64,000 nucleotides of DNA, from NCBI GenBank assembly GCA_030142905.1, contig JASJOG010000177.1:372001-436000 (forward strand), written 5' to 3'. Origin of the DNA: Heliopora coerulea. Lineage: Eukaryota > Cnidaria > Anthozoa > Scleralcyonacea > Helioporidae. Positions 40,031 to 52,571 of the stretch are shown piece after piece (position 1 is the stretch's first letter; each line of letters opens with the position of its first letter). Position numbers and translations under genes: made by a program. The notes under the pieces were generated by a model, which ran no database searches, was not told the origin of the DNA, and worked only from the letters and a program-made list of their open reading frames with translations.

Positions 40031-40277
40031 TAATTGAGGAACTAAGGAAAATTATACCTGTAATGAAAACGCTGGGAGGTCTTTAAAATGAAGCAGTTTC
40101 GAGTCAGATTGTAATTTCCACATGTAGTATAACCCCGTTTTTTCCCAGTGCGGCAATACGAAAACATGTATGGGTTTACCTGGGGCAATGGTTTCAATTC
40201 GAGCAACTAATAAAAAAAAAACCTATTTAAGAAAATGATGAGATCAAATATAAAAAAATGTTACTCTCATCAGCGGC

Positions 40278-41021
40278 ATGGTGAAAGGGACCACTACCTT
40301 GAATTTTTATTCATGCTGCTACAGTACAAAGTTACAAATTTCCACACCCTTCTCAAATGAGAAATTTTCAACCTACATTCCTAACTCTTGGCTGGAAAAT
40401 ACATACCTTACTTTGGAATTTGCTAAATCATATACAGTAACAGCTCAACTAATTTTATATTTTGATCACCTAGGTACCCATAGTATTGTTTTGCTAGGAT
40501 GTTGTGACGCCAGATGCCTTTTCACCATGGTTGACATTGGAAGTGCAGGACATAACAGTGATGGAGGTGTATTTAGCCATTCAAAGTTTGGACAGTCCCT
40601 AGAACAGAATAAGGTAGCACTTCATTTGGCAGATGTACTTCGAAACACAACTGGAATGAAATGCCCATTTCTATTTGTTGCTGATGATGCGTTTCCTCTT
40701 AAGACCTGGACGATGAAGCCACACAAAGGATCATTCTTGAGTGAAAGCCAACGAGTTTTCAATTATCGTCTCTCTAGAGCAAGGCGTATAATTGAAAATA
40801 CTTTTGGAATTGCATCAGCAAGATGGAGAGTGTGGAGGCAACCAATATTAGCCTCTCGGGAAAAAGTCACAAGCATTGCCAAAGCAGTTTGTGTTTTGCA
40901 CAACTACCTCATGATCGAAGAGAGTGGTCACCCCCATGAAGCAAGGAATTACTGCCCAACTGGGTTTACTGACTCAGAGGATAGGTATTTGCAATACATT
41001 CTTTTTCAGCAGAAATGTTAA
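40278..41021 (+). CDS. PIF/Harbinger transposase, C-terminal exon
   Basis: From the AG acceptor at 40472-40473 the frame runs open to 41021. It shows the DDE_Tnp_4 catalytic domain: HSIVLLGCCDARCLFTMVDI (first Asp), SAGHNSDGGVF, FLFVADDAFPL (second Asp) and RRIIENTFGIASARWRV (Glu), then VCVLHNYLM. The upstream 60 codons do not look like the family and are probably intron. N-terminal helix-turn-helix exons were not found; the left flank is a LINE remnant, so the copy may be truncated. It is convergent with a MADF-type partner gene at 42052-43206, as in Harbinger elements. Confidence 0.85.
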   Translation: MVKGTTTLNFYSCCYSTKLQISTPFSNEKFSTYIPNSWLENTYLTLEFAKSYTVTAQLILYFDHLGTHSIVLLGCCDARCLFTMVDIGSAGHNSDGGVFSHSKFGQSLEQNKVALHLADVLRNTTGMKCPFLFVADDAFPLKTWTMKPHKGSFLSESQRVFNYRLSRARRIIENTFGIASARWRVWRQPILASREKVTSIAKAVCVLHNYLMIEESGHPHEARNYCPTGFTDSEDRYLQYILFQQKC

Positions 41022-42051
41022 TTATGGTATTGACATTTGCTGTTATTCCAAAATTGTAGAAATTGGAAATGTAAAATCAATGCATGCATGCTTTGCTGTG
41101 ATGATATCTATTGAATTTTACTTGACATAAAATTGAAAAAAATTACTTTCCCTACACAAAGCACTCCATAATTTTGCAAACCTCCACTACATCTACAAGA
41201 AGATGAGTGAAAAAGGACAATCATCCATGCATCCCTCATTCAGAACTTCAGATTGCCCTAATCTCATTCTCCTGTTGGAAACCTTTGTCCTGCAAATCTC
41301 CACTGCTTCCCCTGATTACTTCTCAATTTGGTAATTAATAACATTCAATTTAGCATTTTCTATACATTAAAAGTGTACATATATTTGAAACAATCATGTC
41401 TAAATAACTATATACTTTTTCCAGGCATGGAAAGCAAGGAAGCAAGGAAGTAACAACTACAGCAAAGATGCCAAATCTGTTCAACTAATGCTTACAGAGT
41501 ATTTCAGAACAAAAGAAGGAGAGGTTCCCTGACAATATAAACATGTTAGAAATACTGGCAACTGAGATTTAACAACAAAACAAAATTTATGAAACAAGAG
41601 ACCTCTTTACCATGGTCATTTGTTTCCATATTACAGATCAAGCTTTATGACTGGAATCATAAAGAATGAAAGTTTAAACCTGGCCTGAAATGGATAGTTT
41701 TCCTATGAAGCTCAAGAGGACTATTATAAAAATTTAGCATTAAAAGTTTCATTAGTTTTTCATTACATAATTTTATTTTTAGCTGTAAGCAAGTCATCTG
41801 ACTCAAGTGTCAAAAATTTTGTCGTTTGACAAATTAAATATGACCAACAGAACAGAATTATATACAACTCATAGTTTTGAGTGATGTCAGCATATGGTCA
41901 TTGTAAACTAACTAGTTCTGCACTTGTAATAAGATATTACTGTTCAACACATATAAGAAAGTAATTTGATGAAAATTTGAACAGTGTACTACATACAAAA
42001 AAAATTTTGCTTCTTTAATATGACATAAAAATAATACTGGTGGGTTCTTTT

Positions 42052-43206
42052 TTATTTATTTGTATCTTTATAGTACGGAGTTTGGAAAAATGGTGTTTTG
42101 GGATCAGTGTCAACATTTTGATCGGGAACATAGAACCTTGTTTGACCAAGATTTGGATAACTGCAATTACCATAGCTACCTGCCATCATGAATGGAGAGG
42201 GATTAGCATGGTCAGGAAACTGAACATCCAAAAGCACCATTTGTATTTTGGCTTTAGCCAATGCATTTTGTTTTTTTGTCCATTTTACTAAGTTGGGCAG
42301 CTACACCCTGTCCAAAACTTGTATCTCCATCTGAATCAGCCAAAATGTTCTTTGATGATTCCCTGCTACTACTGCTACTCAGATAATCCAATATCTTAAC
42401 ATCCAAAACTTTATCAATGCATTTCTGATTCATTTGTGCATATGACCTTTTTGCACCCTTCTTCGATGCAATTTCTTTTTGAGACATTGTTTTTACCTCA
42501 ATTGCACCAAGCCTGTCTCTACCAAAATACCTAATACCATCCGATGAATGAAAAGATTGAATGTCACTGTTATCCTCAGAACCTTCTTCAACATCATTAA
42601 CATAGGGAGTTTCCTCGCTATCCAGTGAGACAGTTTCGGCAATATTTGTGGCTGCATTTGATGATCTCGAGTTTACGAAATGGCTTTAGAAACGACATTG
42701 CAGCAAGATGTGGATACTTAGGGAGTTCATCTGTACCTGATCCAGATTTCTTCCAGTTACCACTTAAAACACGTACATATGTATCCCTCAGATTTTTTCA
42801 TACTTTGTCTCTGTAATCAGCAGCTGCATGAATTGAGAAATCACACAGATGAATACTCGGCACGAAAAAACCCCAACAGGAAATATCGATTAAAGGTATT
42901 CCTACACACTCTCTTTCAACTGTGTTTATAATTATTCGCATATATATCAGGACAGGAATTATCCAAAAATAAACAAAAGTGGGTAAGTTTTATTAATAAC
43001 CGAATGCGTTTAAGCAACGCAAAATTTTATAATTTATGCACGGTACCTGAAAAAGTTTTGCCTGCCGCTTTGTTCACGGTGTCAGCCACTGCTCTCCAAG
43101 CATTTTCTTTCACAACTTTATTTTTGTAGTTATGATCTGTAGTATTCCATAAGGCTGGAAATTGTCGAACTTGCTCGATTAACAATTCTTCAACGTCAGA
43201 ATACAT
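42052..43206 (-). pseudogene. Harbinger MADF/BESS-like accessory protein
   Basis: Exon 1 (43047-43206) encodes MYSDVEELLIEQVRQFPALW, then DHNYKNKVVKENAWRAVADT, a MADF (Myb/SANT-like) DNA-binding domain, ending at a TCAG|GTACC donor. A second part (about 42800-42650) continues LRDTYVRVLSGNWKKSGSG after a TGA in place of the conserved Trp, ending near FLKPF. A shift follows. The C-terminal frame starting at 42487 has SFGQGVAAQLSKMDKKTK and LAKAKIQMVLLDVQF, a BESS-like helix. Harbinger transposons typically carry this second gene, needed for nuclear entry and DNA binding of the transposase. Confidence 0.75.
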
Positions 43207-44045
43207 CTCATCAAAATCAAATATATTAATTAAAGTGACCTACAATTGACCATTGCTAAATGGACCTTGTCAAATATGGCAGAGCACACGCATGATCACA
43301 TGAGAGAATCCAAACGTGTTATTAGCTAACTGCTAACTGAAACGTAGGCGGACGCCAAAATAGTTGAACCCTTTTCAGCTTTGCGAAACCACTTGCGATT
43401 GCTACGTACGTATAGCGTACGTAAATTAAGCTTCAAATCCGGAAAACAAACGCGGCAGTGGAAAATAGGCAAGGTAAATTTGGGGTAGGATTTAGGTGTG
43501 TAAAATTTATTCACGTACGTAAAATTTATTGAACGTGCGGAGACAAAAACGCAACAGTGGAAATCCACCTTTAGACGAACCAAAATAAACGAAAAGGCGT
43601 GCTTTGTTTCGTTTCCGGTGAAGTTGTTAGACTTCTTCAGTTGTCTTCTTTCAAAGTGACCTTTGATACAATTCCGCCTGGAAATAGACGCTTTTGATAA
43701 TCGAACAGATTAGAAATTGAGCAAAGGATTCTAAGTGAACAATTGGAATACACAATATCGTCCATTTCACGAAACAAAGAGATATCTCGTGCCTGTGGGA
43801 ATTGGTCAGTTGAATGCCGTTGCATTAAAGACCTTCGTTGCTGCATTTTCTCTTCTGCGTCTGCTAGTTCATTCTGGTCGTTTTGTAAAGACGCCGAAAA
43901 AGTTTGTTTACGTAAACATGGACTTGCACTTAATGCAATAATAGTCGGTTTCAAGGGTTTTATATGTCTCGAGCAATTCTGATTCACCGTTTGCTGTTGA
44001 ATGGAGAAGACCTAAGACATCTGGTTGAATTTTCTAGTTTCAAAA
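43207..44045. promoter_or_regulatory. upstream region of the ANHX gene
   Basis: Between the Harbinger remnant and the homeobox gene start. Local CpG and CGTACG-type sequence is richer than in the surroundings at 43330-43620. No TATA box or defined factor site could be supported. Confidence 0.3.
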
Positions 44046-47000
44046 ATGTCGAACGTGAAATTTGGCCAAAAGTCAGTTGAAGAAGAACACATTCTTGAAG
44101 AACTTCTAGAGAAGTGGTGCACTTTGACAGGTAACACTGACGGCACTCCAGTTTTTTTGGCAGGACAGATTTGCAAAATACTTCAAGATAGCAAGAGGTA
44201 TTCTGAATTAGACATGTTTCTCAAGGCACTTCCATTGGAAGATATTTACATGAAGAATGAGCTCATTGTTCGGGCAAGAATTGCGGTGTCCTTTGAGGAA
44301 CGAAATTTTCCTCTTATCTATAAACTAATTGAGGTAAGAAATACATTTGTGTTGTATTTTTAAAAGAACTGAAAAATTAAGCCTGGGAACTGACGTTAGT
44401 GTTTTTGTTGACAGAAGTTGAAATACACCCTTTGTCTGCCAGATATCAACTTTGGGATGTTGTCTTTTACGGTTTTATTGACATTTGGGCATCGTTATTA
44501 TAATCGTACCCTTTGTCTTTAGAGAAATAAATTCCAAAATGGAGAAGACTTAATCGAAATTTGGGATAAGGCTCATTACACTGAGGAAGAACAGAGAACA
44601 CAGAAACCTCTCACTCCGCTATCGCGCTACAGAATTCGTCAGAGGTAGGGAATGAAAACGCTATTGAAATATGTATCATACCCTTGCTTGTTAACGACCG
44701 ACGCCGTTTGAAGAATTGACTGAAACTTTCTTTAAAGTTCATTGCACACATCCTTAGTCGTAAAAAATTTAGTTCGAATTTTCTCGGTACACTTTACTGC
44801 ATACAGGAGCATTTGCATTGAGTTTTCTTTAGTTTATTAAAAAAATTTAAGACCGCTTTTACGGTGAATGGGACGCTAGAGTTGTAGTATGTACCTTTAT
44901 GTTTTACTCGATTAAAGCATAAAACTCAAGAGCGAGTAATTGTCAGTAGTTTTTGGTTGTATCTCAGGTGAATTCATGGACGGCGCCATATTCGTGGAAC
45001 GCGGGATATAAATTCGTGAAATATTCTCGGAAGGCTCTTGGCTCGAACGAACCGTGCACGAAAGAAAACGATTGCGATAGTCAACGCATACTGTTCCTTA
45101 CAGTATCAGTAGAACCGAGATGATGTAAAGCACGAAAAAAAAACAACTTTCATCTGCGAATTTAAATTTTAAATTGGAGGGAAAAGAAACTATTCTTCTT
45201 CCATCAAATGTGAACCACAGTTCGGGAGGCTGTCAATACCGGACTTTATACCTTTCGTATAATTTAAATCTTTTCTCCAACTTCACTTTCCAGTTTCGCA
45301 AATCTTTTCCACGGAAGATTTTTCTTTTCCATAAAGATGTTCGTTATTATCCATTGGTGCTCTTAATTTATTTGTTGTTGGTTTATCATTCACTTCTTTC
45401 GCAACTCTTTTTTTCACTTCGTTTCTCTTCTGAAGTCTCCAGTATTCCTGATTGTTTTTTTTTCTTATTTTCTGATAAATCTTCCCCTTCTTCCTTTCAT
45501 TTCTTTTCTTCTTTTCTGAAAAAATCTTTTTTCGTTTGTAGTAAAAGCCCCTACTGTTATTTTCTTCTTTTTTTTTTTAAATGACTTCATTTCTTATGTC
45601 TTTAGCGTCGTTCACACCCTTCGCCCCCCCCCCCCCCCCCCCAACGAAGTAGAGTTTTTCCCGTCACTTTCTCACCAAATCTTTCCTTCTCATGAAGTTC
45701 TTTGGCTGTTTTCTGCATACTCATTCGATTTTCCAGCGCTGAATGCTCCATTTTCCCACTCACGCAACGACGAATTCCTCCCCTTCTTTATGGCAAAGTT
45801 CTTCGTTACTTTCCCGTAAGGTTGGCCATTTCGCGATCTCGCATAATCATTCGTTTCCCGTCACAAAGTCGTTTAAAATCTGTCAGTTGAATTTCCTCTC
45901 ATGGAATCTTTGCATTCTAGATGTTCCACGGTGATTGCAGTTGATTTTGAGTCTTTTCATAGTACACCGTGAGTAAATTGATATTACCACCGTATGATTT
46001 TCATCCAGAAAGTCATATAGCCAAATTTTCACATCTTCCTTTAGTAATTACTCAAATTGTTTTCAAACTTCAGGTTCATACCGCCAGAAAGTATTTGCCC
46101 AACTCGTGAGAGGAAGAAGACCACACTGCCCAAAAGATCCAAAGATATATTGCAAAGATGGTTGGATGAGAATATTGATAGTCCATATCCCTCCAGAGAC
46201 ACCAAGGAACATCTTTCACAAAAGGCAAACCTCACCACAGGGCAGGTGCGAACATTAGAGCCAAACTTTCCCTTGCTAAACTTGGAAAATATGAACACTA
46301 TATTACGCTCATGTAAAGTGCCGAAAAAGACGGCAACTTATACACAGACTCTATAACTCGAGATGGGATCAGTCTTCGATTGTTTTACCCCGGCTAATGC
46401 AAGATGATTTTACCTGTCAAAAGGAGACACGAACAGAAGGTTTTTCATGATAATCTGACACTGCCGAAGTCAGCAAAATGAGAATTTCTGTTCATGTATA
46501 TCTCTGAGGATGATTCTGAAAAAGAGGGATATCCTTCCAGGAAAGAGTCAAATCATAAACCTTTGCATATAGTAACCATGAAATTTTACGAAGTATCCTA
46601 AAAAAATAACCCAAAGTTAATTGCGTCAATTGCAATATTCCTAAAGCTCATTAATATTTCATGAGGAAAACACAAAGGAAAATCATAACTTTGTCGTATT
46701 AATATAACTGGTATAGACCCCACACAGTTTTGTCGTCAATTTTTTGCAGTTCATTGTCAAACTTCCTACGTAAATTATCGGATGAAGGGATTCGTTCAGT
46801 AGTCATTTGAAAATCTGATAAAATATGCTTTATAGGATCTAAATCACTGAGTCATTGCCTCGTATTTCATATGCTATTAATTTCTCTTCCCCGATGTTTA
46901 GATAGTTCATTAATCATTACCAATAAAAATTATAACTTAATGCTTTATCACATGGCTACGAACAAAAGAAATTCGGCCTGAATTCTGAGGACATTTTATC

Positions 47001-50000
47001 AAATGGATATTGTTCGCTTTTTCTGACCCAGGTAAAAACGTGGTTCGCCAACGTGCGGCGGCGCATGCACAGCGCAAGATACAAACGTATGTATTGCCAA
47101 AGCAAAGAGCTGACTGGGAACGAGGGCCGTAAGCGTGTATCTGATGAAAACTCGAATCACTTTGTCAGCAGCAGCATGCCATCGTGCCTGAATAACAAGG
47201 TATATAATATTTAGCTTAGTTAAGGTAATAGTTTCGTGCCCTAAATACAACAGTTATGATAGTTCTCGGGTAGTAAATGGTCTATAAATCAACCTCAGGA
47301 ACATGGACCATGTTTTCCATCACGATCGACCTGGATGTTTGCGCCAGTCAGCGGACAATTTGATGTTTAGGAAACATGAGAGCTTGGATATATTGAAGTA
47401 GATGAACGATCTTCAAGCTCGATACTCAGAAAATGATATCTGAGCCCCAGACGGGGATCGAACCCGAAACCTTCTGATCAGATTGCCGAAACCTTCTGAT
47501 CAGAAGGTTGCGGGTTCGATCCCCGTCTGGGGCTCAGATATCATTTTCTGAGTATCGAGCTTGAAGATCGTTCATCTACTTCAGCGGACAATGTCAGGTC
47601 GTCGTCCTTTATATCGCAACAGCTGTCTTTGATCCTCAACAACCATCATCTGTCGTCAACAGCCGTCACCTATCGTTGACCGCCGTCCCATGCAAATACT
47701 TTGTCAAAGTCCTTGGTGTTTTGTGGTTTTTTGGTTTTTTTGTAGACCAGTCACGAGAATGGAGACGTTGAGCAAAACGTACCATCTTACCAAGATGTCA
47801 ATGTTGAATATGTGAATGAAATTTCAAACTACAAAGACAACACAAGTTTGCATCCTGTGATCAGTACAGCTGTGGAGACGCAATATTCGGAGTTAATTTC
47901 TTGCAGACCATCTGGACGTCATAATTCAAATTCATCGTCAACCAGCTGCGACCGTAGTGAAATGAGGTAAGATACATATCATTTCAAGTGCGCTAAGCCG
48001 CTAACTACTTGGTCACTTAACTAAATTCGCTCCCATCAGTAACCTAAGACAATCGAAGAATATGATGTGGCAACTCTTTCTTATACAGAACAATGTAAAA
48101 TATCACTCGTCCTACGGATGCTCTGATTGGACAATCCTCATTTTGTCACAGTACAGAGACACGGATGACGTTATCTTTATTTTGCATTAGAGTACAGAGA
48201 CATGGAGGACGTCACGAAAACTCGAAAAAGCCTTGGTTATTTTATAAACGAATAGAAAATAGCTTTCGTGTCTCTGTACTGTGATACAAACAAGAATGAT
48301 GCCATTTCAACCGGAAAAATATCAGAAAACATTCGGCTACGCCTCGTGTTTTCACTAGGCATTTTCCCGCTTGAAATGACGTCGTTCATGTTTCTATCAC
48401 AGCTCAGAAATACTCAAGCAATTTTCTATTTGTTAAATAGATATTTTTAATGCACTGTCAGCCAGTGGAAGACGATGGGGCTTAATCTGTCAGCTATGCA
48501 GTTCGAATTGTGATTGCCGAAAAAACGAAAGACTTGAACGCACGCTGCAAAGGCCCTTTGATTATTTTTCTTTGATAACCCTTTTGTCGTTTGCCAGGTT
48601 TCCAGAGCTTGCATGTCAGTCAGTCAGTGCCTCACTTGATTATATCCCAAAACATTTCTTAAGAAGCATGTAAAGCTTTCTTGGTTTGCAGGGATGAGAT
48701 AGTATACCTCGTCCTTCATTACCAACACCGTCGGCTACCCTTCGGAAACACACGTAACCATGAATTTATTGCTGGTTTCTTCTGTAGCTTTCTGTCTTCT
48801 CGTTTGTCCGAGACTTCGACAACCGCGCCCCAGCTGGAGCTGGTTCACCCTCCTGTTGATTCAAGTCATCTGCATGGATCAACTTCCCTACCTCAATTCC
48901 GCAAATGTTTTTCCTCCTTTTACTCTAATGCTACCTCCGCACCGTGCGACTTGGTGCAATCCAACGATAACCCACGTTAGTATAGAATTGATTACTTCTT
49001 AATATTGAAGGCTATCCCACTCGTATAAAACATTAGATTGATTGATTGATTGATTTAAAATAGTTTTTCAACAGTTGTCCTTGTGTCAAACAGTAAAACA
49101 TGGTTTCTTTTAATTTTTTTAATTGTTTAATAACTTTTCGCAATCTTCCGAAGTTGGCTTTTGGAAAAGTAATTTACAAAATTCGTGTCCCCCCAATTTC
49201 GGAATATGAAGATACTCTGCCTCGCCTCGTGTCTGTATACCCCGATAGAGAACGGCCACTTATTTTGGAAATAGTACATATAGATTAACTGTAAATCATA
49301 AGCCACTGGTGTTATATTGACGTTTTCAATGTTCTGTTCTTTTCATTTTGAAGGGTTTGAAATACCACACCTCTTGGAACAGTTTGGTTCTGGTCAAAAC
49401 GGATTTCAACCAAATACTGCCCAAAAATGTTTCGGAACAGAGCAACAGGCCATGTCCATTTTTCAAGTGCCGTATGAACAGTTGTAAGTTATTAGCTGTT
49501 GACATATTTAAAACCTTAGCATTGAAGAAACAGGGAGGAATGGCTGCAGTCGCATGTACCAGTCTTATTTAGATCGTTATTGTCTGTGGCAATGCTTACC
49601 GTAGAAACAGATCGTGCTTTGCGGATTTAAAATTATTTGTGCATGGTAAAAGGTCATTCAATGCAAATGCAAAATCAAGTACGATATTTAGATATCAATC
49701 AAAGCATATCCATCCAGACGTATTGTTGCAGGAATTTCTAGTCATGCCGAGCAAAACCGCTGGCTTGACAGCCAAAAATTTTAAATTGATGCATATGGAT
49801 AATAACCGTTGGGTTGGTGGATGTATACGGTTTGATCCCGGACTATCACAGATAATTTTACGTTTGCATAGCACGACATGATGCTATGCTTTGTAGTGTT
49901 AAATTTGCACAGCATCACCGGTTGCTGTACATAGCTTCGACACTGGTTATTGATTTTTTCAATCGTGACAAAACAAATTAGGCCACAAATGAAGTCTAAT

Positions 50001-50500
50001 ATATCCTTAGTTTAGTTGTCATTACAGTTTTTCTTAAAATAACATATCTCTTTCTTTCAACTCTCTGCCCAAAGCTGACTAGGACGACAGAAACACGCTA
50101 AACATAAAATGGGGTCACCTACATTGTGTTAGGTGACGGGTGGTACTAAGAAGATGATTACATTTATGTGCTTGAGGTAGAAGTTGTAGCACATAACCAG
50201 TCAAGTTCAATCTGCTTTAATTTCAATCTGCACGTATTAAACGTTGCTGTTTTTTAAAGTGCAGTCATTTCTTGCAGGTTTTCGGCGATGGTTGTATCCC
50301 ATTCTGACAAAGAACCACTTAGTTGCCACCGACAAACGGACGCCATCAGTCAAGGTCCTTCGAAACCACAATACCCTGGTGCTATCGCCACTGGTGGGGT
50401 AGTTTGTGGATCATCTGGACAAACGATGCGTTTTAACGCTGCTACAGCCCTCTTAGATATGTCTGTGAAACTGCGTAGTTCGTCTAGCGTTCTTGATTAA
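44046..50500 (+). CDS. ANHX: ANHX-type homeobox protein (SIX domain plus TALE-like homeodomain)
   Basis: Eight exons with GT-AG borders and consistent phases: 44046-44333, 44523-44644, 46074-46245, 47032-47199, 47746-47966, 48692-48975, 49354-49483 and 50278-50500, giving 535 codons with no stop. Residues 1-130 form a divergent SIX domain (LEELLEKWC, FLKALPLEDIYMKNELIVRA, EIWDKAHYTEEEQ, PLTPLSRYRIRQR). A homeodomain follows (RSKDILQRWLDENIDSPYPS, then LTTGQVKTWFANVRRRM). The loop before PYP is three residues longer than in SIX proteins, as in TALE proteins. The LTP...PPESICP linker matches vertebrate ANHX. The tail is Ser-rich and probably regulatory. The ATG at 44046 is preferred because an upstream in-frame ATG at 44001 meets a stop at once. 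Predicted nuclear DNA-binding protein; biological role unknown. Confidence 0.85.
45621..45643. repeat. poly-C tract in ANHX intron 2
   Basis: Uninterrupted C run of about 18 bases within a wider pyrimidine-rich stretch (45240-45800). Confidence 0.85.
47360..47580 (+). mobile_element. SINE-like palindromic tRNA-derived insertion
   Basis: Flanked by a perfect 12-bp direct repeat TCAGCGGACAAT (47348-47359 and 47581-47592). Inside, 47395-47482 and 47495-47582 are inverted 88-base arms. The right arm contains GGTTCGATCCCCGTCTGGGG, a tRNA T-arm/B-box sequence. It lies in ANHX intron 4. Confidence 0.75.
48085..48440. repeat. fold-back element, copy C
   Basis: In ANHX intron 5. Begins near TCCTACGGATGCTCTGATTGG and repeats the palindromic interior of copies A and B (ATGCCATTTCAACCGGAAAA and the inverted TTTTCCCGCTTGAAATGACG). 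Confidence 0.8.
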
Positions 50501-51960
50501 TCGGCAGTGGGACAGTATCTATGACCAGTTCAGTGATACGTTGATGTTTAGAGACGGTTTAGTGAAGTTGGGGGGAAGTGTTTTGTGAAAATACGTGGCC
50601 AATGGGACAACGGGGCGTCTTCGTTTTCAATCTTGAATTGATTTTGAAATGGGAATGATATTTCAGTGGCTTTGAGTGGAGCGGAAGTGACGGGTTTGGC
50701 TCTCATGCAGTTTGTAACGGATATGATCGAGGGTCGGGAAAGGCCTCGGAAAGTTCATATGTTTTTGAAAATGACCTCCAAGTATCAATCAAGGAACAAG
50801 TTCTTGAAACTAGTGAACTTGTCTGTTTCCAAAATACACCTAGCGTCATCGTCAAAAGTGTTTCTTTGTCTGTCAAACAATATCGATTTTCTATAAACTT
50901 ACATATCCCAGCAACAGTGTTGATCAGATTTTGGGTGGCGTTTACGAATTGGAAAGTGCAAGTAAAGTATGTGGGGGTTGGCGCCAATATCACCTCGACA
51001 AAATCGGCTTTTGTGAAATTTTATATGGTTTACTAATACCTATTTATGAAGTTAAAATTTAGGATTGGATTGTTCTGTTTGAAACAATTTTCAAACACGA
51101 CTTTACACCACCAATGTTCAGCTAAAATTCGACGCAATTCCCGAGCTACTTATTGCAGCTATATCTTGGTTGTGTATGCTTCGTTAAATGTCTTCCTTGT
51201 TCTCTGAAACTCTTTTATATGCCGAAGGGTTATCGGAGGCAAACCGTTGTGTGAAAGCCAGAAAGCCAGAGACGATATGTTGATGCTAACGACCGATGCT
51301 TGCACCTTAAAATATGTTGCTGTACAAGACAGTGACAAATCACAATTCACCATTCATCATGGAAAGTGTTGCTTAACGATTTAAACACCTTATTAATGTT
51401 GTGTAGCATAATCCTAACCAGTGACAATTGGTAATGTTTGTTTTCCATAGTCATCCAATCTAGCAGTCGAAATAATTAAAAAATAATACATCATATGGCT
51501 TATCTCGTGCAGTAGTTTATTAGAATGAATACCTAATCATACCCCCCGTTTCCTTGGCCCTTATCTCCAAATTTCAGAGGCAGATGTCGTGAATATTTTA
51601 ATCACGGCTCGATTAGTTTCATCATGATGGCAAGCAGTTTGATAAAATGTTTAGGGTATCGGCACTTCAATCAGTTTCAAGATGTGGTGAAAATCGGATA
51701 TTTTATTTCAACATATTGCGCAATTTTCTTAAATTTAGAGATTGTGGTCCGGGAAAATTTTAAAAAGCCGCGTTGATAACGAATTAATTCAGGAAAATGC
51801 GACATGCAGACGTCATGGTGTCTGGGGAAACGGCTCGCCCCAAGCTTCCGTTTCAGTGACGGCCGAGTGCCACCGTCTAGTCGGCTTTGACCTTTGGAAA
51901 ACGTTAGGTGACTTCCTTTCGATTTGTCGTATTCCTCTGAGCTGGTTAAAGAGAAAATGG
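50501..51960. other. no gene confirmed downstream of ANHX
   Basis: Short frames only. No polyadenylation signal could be tied to ANHX with confidence. Confidence 0.45.
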
Positions 51961-51978
51961 AAGAACAAGAACCAACTG

Positions 51979-52153
51979 AAGATGGACCTGAAAACAACAG
52001 ACCAAACGTCGGACGAGCGGGGCAACGGCACGGAAAATGCCGACATGAATTTACAACCTAGACGATCAAGCATTATGAAGAAAGCTGATGACCGGGCTGT
52101 TTCTACGTCTGTGTTGTTCAGCTCCACTCCAGGAGAAAAAATGGTCACAAATG
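51979..52153 (+). other. candidate first exon, unidentified gene
   Basis: The frame from ATG at 51979 encodes MDLKTTDQTSDERGNGTEN, then LQPRRSSIMKKADDRAVSTS and STPGEKMVTNG, ending at a clean ATG|GTAAGT donor. RRSSIMK recalls N-terminal motifs of some kinetochore proteins, but this is far too short to name it. If real, the transposon at 52194 is inserted about 40 bases inside its first intron. Confidence 0.35.
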
Positions 52154-52193
52154 GTAAGTAATTTGTGTGCCATTTTGGGATAAATTATTGGAA

Positions 52194-52528
52194 TATTATT
52201 ATGAACCTTTTTGATCTATGCTTATCATAAAATATTCGTGCTGAACTCTTCACGCTCTATTTGCTAAGCTTTAAATATACGTGCCGAACTTTAAGGACAC
52301 ATGGCAAATTTCAAGTATATGTGCAAAACTTTCAATATGTTTATGCTAAAGTTCAGATATACATGCCAAACTTTAAATATAATTAGGAAACTTCAAATAT
52401 ACACCGAAAACTTTAATTACACATGGTAAACTTCGAATACACATAACGAACTTTAAATATACATGGTAAATTTTGATCTGCACGCCGAACTTTATTTCGT
52501 ATGACATGATGCACCGCGTGCTTAGACA
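52194..52528 (+). repeat. left terminal inverted repeat with 20-bp iterations
   Basis: From about 52265 it is made of eleven or so degenerate units of the form AACTTTAAATATACATGGTA, and it ends in ATGCACCGCGTGCTTAGACA. Nearly identical in inverted order to 57058-57653. Confidence 0.85.
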
Positions 52529-52571
52529 TTTTCCCGCCAATGGCACAAAGACAGGCGGTGAAAGCTGAGTA

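Noticed and set aside
50114..50137. Small hairpin GTCACCTA / TAGGTGAC
   Set aside because: Too short and isolated to assign a function.
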